The notes under the pieces were generated by a model that saw only the letters and a list, made by a program, of their open reading frames with translations, was not told the origin of the DNA and searched no databases. A stretch of DNA of 64,000 nucleotides from NCBI GenBank assembly GCA_022393335.1, contig JAJEKB010020275.1, forward strand, positions 155,745-219,744. The letters are read 5' to 3'. Positions within the stretch are counted from its first letter, which is position 1; each line of letters starts with the position of its first letter. The position numbers were made by a program, and so were the translations under genes. Source of the stretch: Macrotrachela quadricornifera. Its lineage: Eukaryota; Rotifera; Eurotatoria; Philodinida; Philodinidae. Shown here piece by piece: positions 11,760 to 22,200 of the stretch.

Positions 11760-14700
11760 TCAGTACATATCAACAATTAAAATAATGCTAAAAACACCAA
11801 CTAACATGCCAACAACAGTTGATTTTCTTAGTAATCCTTCATTTTTTGTTGATGTTTCATTTCCTATGTCAATTCCATGCTTTGTTGTTAAAGTATAAGA
11901 TGTTGAAGACACTGTAGTCGAACCAAGAGACGAGCTTAAAGAAGGCTTAGTGTGTGTTTCATTTATTTTGATTGAAGTGGTAAAAACACCTAATTTCGAC
12001 GTTGTCGATGTAGTTTTAGCGTTTGTTGTTGTTGACATTATAATAGTTGTATTAAAAACTGTAGGTATATCTGTTTCAAATTCATTTGTATTTACCTCAA
12101 TATCAGATGAAGTTGTCTCTACAATTATACTTTTACCGGTCGTTCTTTGCACTTCGGTTGTGTTAAGTTCGATATTATTGGATGTTACAGATGCATAAGT
12201 TGTAGATGTTGTAGTCTCTTCAGTAGTTGTTATTATAGTGGTACTCGTTAATATCTCTTCATAGGGACATTCTTCCACTGGATATCTACCAGAACCTAAA
12301 AATAGTTTATCATACCGAAGTTATTGTGAGTTTACATGACAAGATACACTCTTATTTACATTGTACTGGTGAGATGATAATGTGATCTAGTGAAACTAAA
12401 CCCATTCCACCAGCTTTCCCTTTTCTTGCTTCAAATACAATCTATTATACAAATATATTTTACATATATTCACTCATTTACTTAAGTTTCACTAAAAATT
12501 TTCATGCTATTAAATAAAATTATAAAGATAAGGAGATACGTTTAATTTAATTTTATCAAATGGTGAGGATAGTTGTCATTATTATTTATACCAAATTCAC
12601 TTCTTTCTAATTATTTGTTAAGGTTTGTTTTGAAGTCTTTTTCGAAGAAAATTTTTAATACGTTGGCAATTACGCAAGCTCAATTAGATTTCATTTATTT
12701 TAAAAATTTAATAGAATCTTGTTGAATCATGTCCGTTACGTTCTGGTATTACTATTGATGGAATAAAGATTTATTTTCATTAGATTAATCATAAATCATC
12801 TCATGCTACCTAACTTAGTGAAGATCAATTATCAAAGACTAATATTCATAGGAAGATATTCTAGCCAAAACTTTATTTAGTATATTCTTTAAATCAAATA
12901 GTCTTGGCTGGTGATCAAAGCAAAATAGTAGGTCACACGTTTTATATTGAGATTTGTCCGAAGCCTTTTGCTAATAAAATATGGACACAATCAGAGACAT
13001 CAGGTTCAACATGTACAAAATGTCTTGACGATCATCATTTACATCATACACATTGAATGTTATCAATTATATGATAAAAGAAGATGTCAATATAATGTCA
13101 TATTCAACATATTTTCCACACTTGATATTATGTGCTTTTTGGCTGGTTCATCTGATTCTATTGCATCTAAAAATCTTTCACGAAAGGCTTCAAAAAACTT
13201 TTTACAAATTGCTAGAAAGAATCGAACTTAGTATCAATAATAATAGCAACTACCTTCAATATTTGATAAAATAATATTTAAAATATCTCCTTACTTTTAT
13301 AATTTTAATTAATATCATGGAAACTTCTAGTTCGACCTAAGTATATCTAATTCTTACTTGATATTTGTCATCTTTCTTCAATTGCAATGGTGCTTCAGCT
13401 GTTATCCATTGATTAGGTACACTTGATCCATTTTTATGCCACATACATGTTTGACGACCACTCCAATAATCTTCAACATATACATTCAACCGATCATCAT
13501 CAGTTCCAGCTATATTATATTGAAATTGAATACATTCTTCATCTGATAATGCATCTAAAACTGGTGAATCAAATTGTGAACGTTCTCCAACTTGATCAAA
13601 TTCACCAGTTCGAATTTGAACGAAACCTCCTAATAATTTGACAAAAATTGAATATTTATCTTTCTTCTATTAAAATCCTACCATCTTGACAGTTTATCCA
13701 TTTGTTATCGTTTCCCTTACATTGTAGATTGTTCTTATTCAACATACAATAGTATTGGGGACCTTTTTCATCATATGGAATTTTGCACATCTTATTATCA
13801 TCATTTGGTCTCACTATTATAGAAATATGTTGAAGAAGAATTTTTCAAGTTAGAATTAGTAAATACAATACATACTAATGCTACTATAATCACTTGCCGG
13901 ACCAATGTTAATACCTGATTCTCTTTGATCAATAACTTTCCAACCATATTTTGTATCACTTTTCCAACCACATAATTCTTTTTCAACATCAAAGTCACAA
14001 CTTGCATTGAATCGAGTACGAGGTGTCGTTGTTGGACGTGTTCCAGTTGTTCGAGTATTTGTAGGAACTAAAATATTCATCTTTCAAATAATATCAATAA
14101 GAAATGCATATTTACTCGGTTCTCCTTGTAAAACAATATCATCAATTGCAATATCAGATGATCGACCTATACCTGTTCGATTTGCCACAAATTCAATCTA
14201 TTCAAATGTTCTACATATATATATATTAAATATTTAATACAACATTACTTTAATATTATTATCATGAGATAATTCAATAGTAGCTTGATACCATGCTGGA
14301 ATACCTTGTCTTCCACTTTTTTGCCATATTATTATATCATTAATCTTTAATGATAATGTTCCAATTTGTGTTCCATGCATAAAATACCAAAATGAAAATT
14401 GTGTAGAACTTTCAAGAGATGTATTTGTACTCATAATACCAAACCGATTAGATTCAGTTAGAAGACTAGCAATCAATCGAATATAATTACCATCTTAAAT
14501 AAAATTAATTTTAATTTAAATAAATATTCACTAATAACTTACTTCCAGTTGTGTGATCAGCTATAGGACCGGAATTTGCTGTTTCAGGTGTACTACCTGA
14601 TGGATAGATTTTCCATATTGAATCTAATTTCCAATTACATTTATCTATCTCAAAATCACATGTTACAGTGGGACATGTGACAGAATGATAGTTTACTATA

Positions 14701-14795
14701 GAAATATAATTATCATAATATGATTGATATTTTTTATTTTAAAAAATCTTACTTGTGAAAGAATAGATTAAAATAGTTTGTATTAGAAAATCCAT
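11760..14795 (-). CDS. MAM-domain membrane protein, copy 2, truncated tail (nine exons)
   Basis: Tandem paralogue of the gene ending at 7092, with the same exon structure: 14795-14753, 14695-14543, 14493-14249, 14197-14116, 14067-13876, 13813-13682, 13629-13358, 12441-12360, 12295-11760. Exons 1-8 have exactly the same lengths as copy 1 and are nearly identical, giving a signal peptide (MDFLIQTILIYSFT) and two MAM domains. Intron 7 (12442-13357) is 916 bp, against about 53 bp in copy 1, because a mariner element sits in it. Exon 9 differs strongly: its stalk is shorter and lacks the long TTTT repeats. A TGA right after the membrane segment (ending LIVDMY) stops the protein at about 578 residues. 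The downstream sequence still encodes a tail-like relic in frame (for example IPVYS). The product would be membrane-anchored almost without a cytoplasmic tail; it could also be an early pseudogene. Confidence 0.75.
12481..13341. mobile_element. degenerate mariner element inside intron 7 of MAM copy 2
   Basis: 861 bp element flanked by TA (12479-12480 and 13342-13343). The matching intron of copy 1 (around 8140-8160) is the empty site with a single TA, which fixes both ends exactly. The terminal inverted repeats are about 28 bp (CTTAAGTTTCAC left, CTTAGGTCGAAC right, 20 of 28 positions matching). The plus strand from about 13050 encodes a decayed mariner transposase C-terminus (DVNIMSYSTYFP, resembling the usual N.M.HS.YSPDLAPCD region, then KLLERIEL), similar to the transposase at 35139-35576. 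It is shorter than a full mariner and cannot be autonomous. Confidence 0.88.
13053..13250 (+). pseudogene. mariner transposase C-terminal remnant
   Basis: Reads like the end of a DD34D mariner transposase: INYMIKEDVNIMS, then YFPHLILCAFWL in place of the usual YSPDLAPCDYWL, then LLERIEL. The aspartate expected in the CD(Y/F)W motif is lost, so it would be inactive. It lies within the intronic element at 12481-13341 and runs antisense to the host gene. Confidence 0.75.
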
Positions 14796-16066
14796 ATAAT
14801 ATATTTAAATATTTAACACTATTAATAGAAAAGAAAAACAAAAAAATTGACTTTAATTTATATACTTTTCTAATTTTAACACATATAATCATCTTTTTGG
14901 TTTTATAACATTTATTCAGAGGATCGGTCATCATTAAATTTATGAAACAGTAAATAGCTGTGTTAGTTACGGAATTTTTAAAGGAAAATGATTATTGCAG
15001 AAAAGGATCTTTTTCAAACAAAACTGAATCTGAAATATGTCATGAAAATAAACAAGAAGAGAATTTCCAGAAGGCTAGTATATTTACACCACAAAGTGCA
15101 TGAACTAAAAGATAGAAAAATTAGTCTTCCATTCATTTCTCGAAATTGAATGTTATGTACTATCCCAAAAAAAGAATTTTTTTTCACGAAAATACCGCTA
15201 TGATTACAAATAGAATAAAAGATAAATTTTGATGAGAGGTTAAGAAATCGATTGATCTTTAGGAATGAATAATAGTTGAAAAGGTTTTTTGCTGTCTAAT
15301 TTTAATAATTTCCAGCAATTAATAGATTACAGACTTGGAAAGTATGCTATCATGGATGTGAGATCGAATTAGACGCGAAATAAAAGTTGAGAATGTAGCA
15401 AATTCACTGTTGTCGCGTGTAACTTTATGAATTATAAAAATTCAACAAAACTTTGCTACGCTTATTAATTTTATATCATAGTTAAATTGCTTTCTTCTCC
15501 ATAATAGCACTTTTTATCACGTTTATGATTCATCAATTCCTCGAAATCATCTGCAAAGAGTCCCTGTAGTCCTTGTTAATACATATGAATCTAGTGTAGG
15601 AGAGTCTTTAAGAATTTATCATTTGCTTTATTTGAAAACATAGTGATATTCCCGTGAAACTATATTACTTTTATCTAGGATATCGATAAAAATAAAAAAA
15701 CTACGTTCATTATAAAATTGGTATTTGATTCTATTTCCTCTAATCTAGTTTTTCTCGAAATAAATTGCAAGTATATGCAGTGAAATGTTAATTTACATCG
15801 CTTTTACGCACATTTCTATTTCGAAAAGAACTCTTCAACAAGTATATTTCTCTGAAGTTGAGTTGCCACAAGCATAATCTTCATATTCATTCTACTTTAT
15901 AAGTAATCAGAGCGTTTTATTCACTGCATCAAGTGTATAAGATACAACCAGTAGTCTCGATAATCTTCGACAATTATATAAGATCGTATGAAAATCGTAT
16001 ACGAACTGCTAAAATTTCATATGTCAAGCTTCAAGTCACTCAGGTGGAAACATCAGACATCAGATT

Positions 16067-16110
16067 GAACAAGATCTTACAAATACAAGGTTTTTTGTAG
16101 GATCTTGTTA
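16067..16110. repeat. hairpin with GATCTT/AAGATC stem
   Basis: AACAAGATCTTACAAA pairs with TTTGTAGGATCTTGTT (16 bp stem, one mismatch) across a loop of about 12 bases. Similar AAGATC/GATCTT words recur over the next 250 bases and again near 17250-17310. Function unknown. Confidence 0.6.
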
Positions 16111-17649
16111 TAAGATCCGATAGTATTATTGGACTCATTTTTTTTTACAGATTTCATGAGATTCCGATTGAAAGATCTAGAAACATGCAAGAACAGACTG
16201 GATGACATTTGTCAAATCTTATCAAATCACATAAGATTCATAATCAAAAGAAATATATATCAGTCTGTAATGAGGACTTTATCTGATCGCATAGGATCTT
16301 ATAATTTCTGTTTTTTTATTCAAGAATTGTTGATCCAATTGTCTTTATTATGTAAAAATATAAATGATAAATAAAATGACGTTAAACATACAAATAATTG
16401 ATCTTATTGAATTGATAACATGAATTTAAATTCTGGATACTAACAGTCTTTTATAAAAATGATTCTATATTTTGTTTCAGGTTTTGTTCATTGTTTTATT
16501 TTAGTGCTGTCCTATATACTTACATTTTCGATTAGATCATTTTCTCTATTTTTCTGTTATTATTTTGAACTAACGTTAGTCTATTTAATATGTGAGTCAG
16601 GTTGGTCTTTTTTTCATATATATGATTTGTTATTATACGTTATTCTTTATTCTATCGTTTTATTTACGAACTCCATTGGATGTTCGAAACACAATGAATC
16701 TTTAAAACATTATCATTATTGTATACATCCATGATTAATCGCGATGCCTTTTTCTTATTTTCTTACTTTTTTATTATTACTATTTTGGTTTTATCCGTTA
16801 ACGATGATCTTTCGACTGTATACTCATGGAAAAAGTTTATAAATGCCGATTTTTTAAAACTGAAATGAGGCTATTTTGAATTATAATCAACATCTCATCA
16901 TTCATGGTGATTATTCGTTATATTCTAAAAAAATCGCCGTAAATAGTCAAAATAAATAATAGTTCGTCTATTTATGTTCATTTCAATCTTAATATACATC
17001 GTAACCTTCAAAAAGATTCACTTTTTTTCTGAAACCGATATTAAGTTTCAATACGAATAGCAAATAAAATCATTACTTTTGTGTTTTATTTTAACTGATT
17101 TCAATATTAATTTGAGTACGATATTAAACGAAGGTTGTATACATATGGGGACGGGACCATTAGCCATTGCTTTCAGTTCTAGCACCTAAGTCAACTGTCA
17201 AAAGTATCATTATAATTGTCGGGAACATTGGCTTGACTTGACCAGGAAATCTGATAGGATCTTACTGGACAAGTCTTGTACGATCTTATTTTAAGATCTT
17301 ATAATATTCATGTAAATTTTTAAGGGAGCTTCCAACGTAGTTAATGTTGGAACTTATAATTTTAACTCCCTTCTTATAGGATGAGGGGTAAGGCGTATAT
17401 ATTGAACGTACTCTTTTCTAGAATCTAACCGTTTGGATAAATACATATATACATATGTAATCTATCATTTTCTAAAATCGCATTTTTCAGTTTTATAGAT
17501 TCTTAAAACCGGGCGTATCCAGGTTGAAGCCTATGATATCACATAAATAGAGATAATCATTCGGCTTGGAAACAGAAAACAATATCCTATTAGTTTCATC
17601 ATCGATATGTTTTATGTTTGAAAAATGATCCAAGTCGAATTTAAAATAG

Positions 17650-18255
17650 AGTAGGAGACACAGGATTTCGAACCCTAAAATCTATCCAGAAGTATATTAT
17701 TCCGTATATTGTAAATGCTAAAAAGGAATAAGGTCCTATCGAACATATTTTTTTATCAGATGATCTTACACATGTATCTTATTTATGATAGTAGCACAAA
17801 TTTCCGAAACGTTTCCTAGATTATTTTACACGATGCCAAAAACCCAAGGTGCCTAGTAGAAAATCCAACTTCAGGCAGTTGTATTACATTTTGAAGAAAA
17901 ATTGCCGTCATATTCAAGATCCGTTCGTCAAACTGCTTCGAATTACATATATAGAATAGTTTTTCAAAAAATTTTCGTCTCACTTTTTTCGATAAGCCGC
18001 ACCTAAAACGACACTATTCCGTATGGTTTAAACATTATAGAGGAATGACGTATAATCGAGCTCATATCTTTACTAGGCACTCCTACATATGTATTCCACT
18101 TCTGATAGTAGCATAAACTCGTACAACCGTTCCCGGACTATTTGACAGCATGTTCAAAAACTTTAGATTTCTAGTCGAAAATTCGATTTTATTCACCCAT
18201 TCTACACTCTGAAAAGAAGCTAAGGTGATATTCGGAATCAGCAATTTAAACTGTA
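17650..18255. repeat. dispersed repeat family 2, two tandem copies
   Basis: Two diverged copies of a unit of roughly 320 bp lie side by side. Shared words in the same order include ATTCCGTAT, ACATATGTAT or a variant, GATAGTAGCA, CGTT(T/C)CC, TCTAGT or CTAGTAGAAAAT, and GATATTC or CATATTCA. A third diverged copy is at 22925-23300. I see no coding content or termini. Confidence 0.6.
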
Positions 18256-18714
18256 TCGAATGATATAAATCTCGCCATGTCCTTTTCTTTTAAAAAAAAT
18301 CTTTTATTTTCTTAGAGACGATTTTCTGAGTGGTATACGCCTATTTCTTAACAAGTGAAAGCTATTTCTGAATAAGAAGACTGTATGTCCGCTTGCTTAT
18401 AATAAAGATTCACATAATGTTCTCTCCTATTTGCATCCGCATCGTCTGTCCTATCTTTAATCAGTTCTCCCACACTCCATTTGACCAATAATTCTACGCG
18501 CTATATGCTATTCCTATCGGTTCATCATCTTCCGCCTCTATTTTTATTCTACATTTTCCGCTACATATTCTCTTATTCATTTCCTTTACGCCATCCACCT
18601 ATTGTCATTCTTTCTTACGAAAATGCTAGAAAAACAATTTGTTTAGTTTCATTAAAAGCTATACTTGACGATATAGTTCGATTTACTCTAAATAGAAAAT
18701 TTGTTTCTTCAATA

Positions 18715-18985
18715 AAATTAATACTTACTATCGACAAACTTGTTGAGATTCATCCATATAGAAAATAAAGGATTTATATAATAACACTATTGCTTATCTT
18801 CAACGATCTTCTTGAGATTTATCTAAAGAAAAAATAATAAATAATTTATTTAACAACAGTATTAGTTATCTTTAACGACCTTGTTGAAATTTATCTAAAG
18901 AAAAGACGCAGTAAATAATTTATTTAACAATGTTAATACTTATCTTCAATGATCCTATTGAAAATTATCTGAAGAAAAAACGTAA
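18715..18985. repeat. tandem repeat, about 72 bp unit, four copies
   Basis: A unit containing TTATCTTCAACGAT, TTGTTGAGATT and TATCTAAAGAAAA recurs four times. The TTGAGATT-like word starts near 18742, 18812, 18883 and 18957, so the spacing is 70-74 bp. It is imperfect and non-coding. Confidence 0.8.
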
Positions 18986-19789
18986 TGAAAGGTAGTAGTG
19001 GATCAATTAATCCTTGATGACAGCTACTTGTGGATCTATGTTGAGCCTTTAATTAAGTGCACTAGATGCAGAATTTTATGCTCTATCGAATGGTAGTGTT
19101 TGCAAGGGAATCATCGGACAAAAACTATGAGGTTATCAATGCTCCTCTTTATATATTTTTGTTGTTAATTAAAGAATATTTTTTTTGTGATTTCGTTTAA
19201 CAGTGTACTGAAGAATGTCGATGCACGAATCGATATTCTCTTTTACAAATCATTGTTGCTATCAATACACAACTAAGAGTTTATAAACGATTGCCGTCAG
19301 AATAAAAACACTCATACGTGAATGTGTACGAGTATATGAACTATTTTAAAACTAAGAGATAAATGATAATATGATTAAAGCATGAGTTGACAGTATCAAC
19401 ATGCTGTGGTAGCGGTTGGCAGTAATTTGATTTGATTTATGCAAAATGAAATTATTCGAAACCGCAGATAGTTTATTTATATTTCAAAATAAACACTCAA
19501 GACTAGAATAGTTGAAAACATAAATAGTTGAATAGCTGAATTGTTGTATCCAACTTTTAAGTTTAACATACATGGAGAGATGTAATGAACCACGTCAATA
19601 TGGATCGCCATAACTTTTAATAATTCATAGCTTTTGCTAGAAATAATTTGCGTTCAGTTTCACTTGGAGAATTTAATGCCTAGTTATACCGTATTTAACC
19701 ATTACATTTCTACTTAAAAAGATTTATATCACTTCAATAGATTTCATTATTAATATATTAAGCTGCATAAAAAATGTATTAAGGGCCTT

Positions 19790-20473
19790 CTTCAGAAAAG
19801 TCGAAATTGAGTTTTTGTCATAGAAAGATACGGCGATGTCTCCTTTTTCAGAATATTTATGATTTTTCGAAAAACAAATAGATTTGGATGGATTTATCGG
19901 TGAAAATTTGGATCTACTATCATATTTTTCGAATAATTTTCGAGTTTTTTCATTTTTCTCAAAATCAATTTTTGCAAGTTTACTGTTTACACGGGGAAAG
20001 ATTTCTTAATAATGACTCAATAGAGAAGAGATGATTTCTTTTTGTTGAATAGAAGACAGTTAGGACTAGATCCTCAACAGGCTCGGATTTTTGAATTTCT
20101 CTTTTGCTGAAATAAAAAAAATCAAATATTTCATATTTATTAGCATTTTGAATTTTGACATTTTTCAAAAAAGTATTTTTAAAAACCAAACAAAGAGAAA
20201 CTCAAAAATCGAAGCCTGTGAGGATCTAGCCCTAAGATCACTCTACAATTTAAAAATCATATCGGCATGATTACCTAATAACCCTATTGTGAAAATCTTC
20301 CTTGCGTAAAGAGTAACGAATTGACTGGAACTTGTGCATATCTTTGAGATTTGGGGAGATATTTTAACCATAAGCTATTCTAGTCATGACTAACATTTTC
20401 CGAAATTTTGGTTGAAATCGGATGAGAAAATAACAAAGTTCGTTTCTGAGAGGCGTTTTCCTTAACAAAAAAA
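19790..20473 (-). repeat. dispersed repeat family 1, copy B
   Basis: Inverted partner of 4547-5075, about 15 kb away. The best-matching part is 19960-20473; sequence down to about 19790 may be additional element sequence missing from copy A. It has the same shared blocks in the opposite orientation. No protein-coding capacity is visible. Confidence 0.78.
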
Positions 20474-21090
20474 GAGAAACTAATTCAGAAGTGCTTACAG
20501 CATTAAAATGGCCTTTCCTTTTTTAAATCTCTGCCGATTATTCCTTTGAGTCCGGGGCTCTTTTTCTCAAAAGACCAAACTTTTATGAGAAATCTCTTAA
20601 TGTGGTGCTTATTTATTTTTTGAAAAACATTGTGCTCGTGTGTCACGAAAACATTAGCAGTTTGTTTTCGTATGATAATCTCTAGAACAGTCAATAATAC
20701 GTGAAATACATCGCTATCAAGACACATATCTTGAATGATTTCGAAAACTATGAGATGCACAAAGTCAGTCTGCGTATTCTGTACTTTGTGGCGTATGCTA
20801 TCCATGCATGGAACAACGAAAGGGAATGCATTATTATTATAGCAGCCATAGACTACTAGGACAACTTCACGAGCCTAGTCCATAATTTAACGGCTAAAAT
20901 TCTTTTCCAAATAAGCAAAGAATAAGCTAGTACCATGTGTGTTTAATAACAGTAACCGTGCGTATTTGTATGTCACCAATACTGTAAATAAAATAGCAGG
21001 ACGTATATATACGTTGTCAGGTCTCAAAGGGTTCAAAAAAAATGTGCACAATCAGAATACAACGAAATTGTAAAATCGCTAGTCTAATTA

Positions 21091-22200
21091 TCAACAACAA
21101 AAAACTTTTGATTTAATCCAATCAACCATTGCATAAGTATAAGTCTTATTGTACTCCATTCGGTAAATTTTTGATGGATAAATATAGATGAAAAATGGTA
21201 TGATCTGTGGCAAATAAATAAACATGTCTAGTAAGAGATGAAATCTCAAATGGAACTTCATCTCACTCTGTACACACTCATTCGACTTCAATTCTAGCAA
21301 AACAATATGCGGTATAGTACAAACACATATGAGATTTGGTGGTATGAAGAAATCTTTATGATTACGCATTTGTTGTAGAAAAATGGATGGCCATAGAGAT
21401 TTTGTTAGACAACTGACATAGATCTTATGAGAAACAATGTGGTGAAGAATGAGAAGAGTGCTTATCAAGTGCAATAACCACGGCACTCCATAATGCAAGT
21501 ATGTACTATTTAATGTTTTATCGATCATTTTCCAATTATATGATGGTTGACTACCAAGCACACAGATATGATACTTGCTATTAACTGGATTCACTACAAT
21601 TTTGCGACCCAAAACTGTACTTATGTTAACTAGAGTTAGAGCTATTAATAAGAGAATTGATGCAAGAATTGCATAACGTCGTGTACGATAGAGACTGAAT
21701 CGTGAATTAAAGCATTCAATTAATGTTCGTTCAACAGCGATAAAGGATGATGTCCATAGACTACCAAAGAAAAGAATATTAACGCAACCAGGTAGAAAAC
21801 GGCAGTAAAGAAAACCGTGTGATAGTAGCTGATCATTGGAAAAAAGAGTTACAAGAGTTATAATCTCCATGAAACACATTGAAACCAAACTGTATATTGA
21901 ATACATTAACAGATAAACACCAAAAGTTGTAATTCTTATCTTTGGTGATCGGAGAAATGTTTCAATACAGACAAGATTATTTATAATGGCCACAAGCACA
22001 AGGAATGTGTTAAGAAATGTATAGAGACATAAGTAGAAGTGTTGTTGATGTCTTGTAACTTCACTTAAAATATCAACTGACATTGATGATGACATTGAGA
22101 AACTAAGATAATTGTAAATAAATTCACAATTAGGGCCACCAGTGCATTCTTCGCATAATTTTGTGAAATTATGACCAGACTGTGATCTGTTATTGTTCAT
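21091..22200 (-). CDS. rhodopsin-like GPCR, single exon
   Basis: 369-residue predicted seven-transmembrane receptor in one uninterrupted exon. After an N-terminal segment with cysteines (CEECTGGPNCEF, possibly the last piece of an EGF-like module), hydrophobic helices begin at about residue 55 (LCLYTFLNTFLVLVAIINNL, with an N in the TM1 position). The TM3 end reads FIAVERTLIE, a variant of the DRY region, and later helices include LLLIALTLVNISTVL, WLLHLISTLLILHHI and LDMFIYLPQIIPFFIYIYPS (a P-containing TM7). The short ordered C-terminus ends in CC. The ATG at 22200 was chosen. An upstream exon supplying more EGF-like sequence is possible but none was found in the flank. The ligand is unknown. 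Confidence 0.75.
   Translation of the reverse strand: MNNNRSQSGHNFTKLCEECTGGPNCEFIYNYLSFSMSSSMSVDILSEVTRHQQHFYLCLYTFLNTFLVLVAIINNLVCIETFLRSPKIRITTFGVYLLMYSIYSLVSMCFMEIITLVTLFSNDQLLSHGFLYCRFLPGCVNILFFGSLWTSSFIAVERTLIECFNSRFSLYRTRRYAILASILLLIALTLVNISTVLGRKIVVNPVNSKYHICVLGSQPSYNWKMIDKTLNSTYLHYGVPWLLHLISTLLILHHIVSHKIYVSCLTKSLWPSIFLQQMRNHKDFFIPPNLICVCTIPHIVLLELKSNECVQSEMKFHLRFHLLLDMFIYLPQIIPFFIYIYPSKIYRMEYNKTYTYAMVDWIKSKVFCC

Larger units (their letters stand above)
14796..21090. other. long gene-poor, repeat-rich region
   Basis: About 6.3 kb with no gene I can support. It holds a hairpin (16067-16110), GATCTTA-rich sequence near 16.0-16.3 and 17.25-17.31 kb, two adjacent copies of a dispersed repeat (17650-18255), a 72 bp tandem repeat (18715-18985) and dispersed repeat family 1 copy B (19790-20473). 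An ATG-initiated frame of 100 codons at 20503-20805 (minus) resembles nothing I know and is probably chance. Confidence 0.55.

Noticed and set aside
16459..16734. 91-codon hydrophobic frame resembling a membrane protein
   Set aside because: Composition follows the T-rich strand, there is no conserved motif or neighbouring exon, and it is probably chance.
17640..17690. GGTTCGAAATCC-like word on the minus strand resembling a tRNA T arm
   Set aside because: No acceptor, D or anticodon arm can be folded around it; it lies in a dispersed repeat.
20503..20805. 100-codon minus-strand frame starting with ATG
   Set aside because: No recognisable motif, signal peptide or neighbour context; it lies in repeat-rich sequence and such lengths occur by chance.
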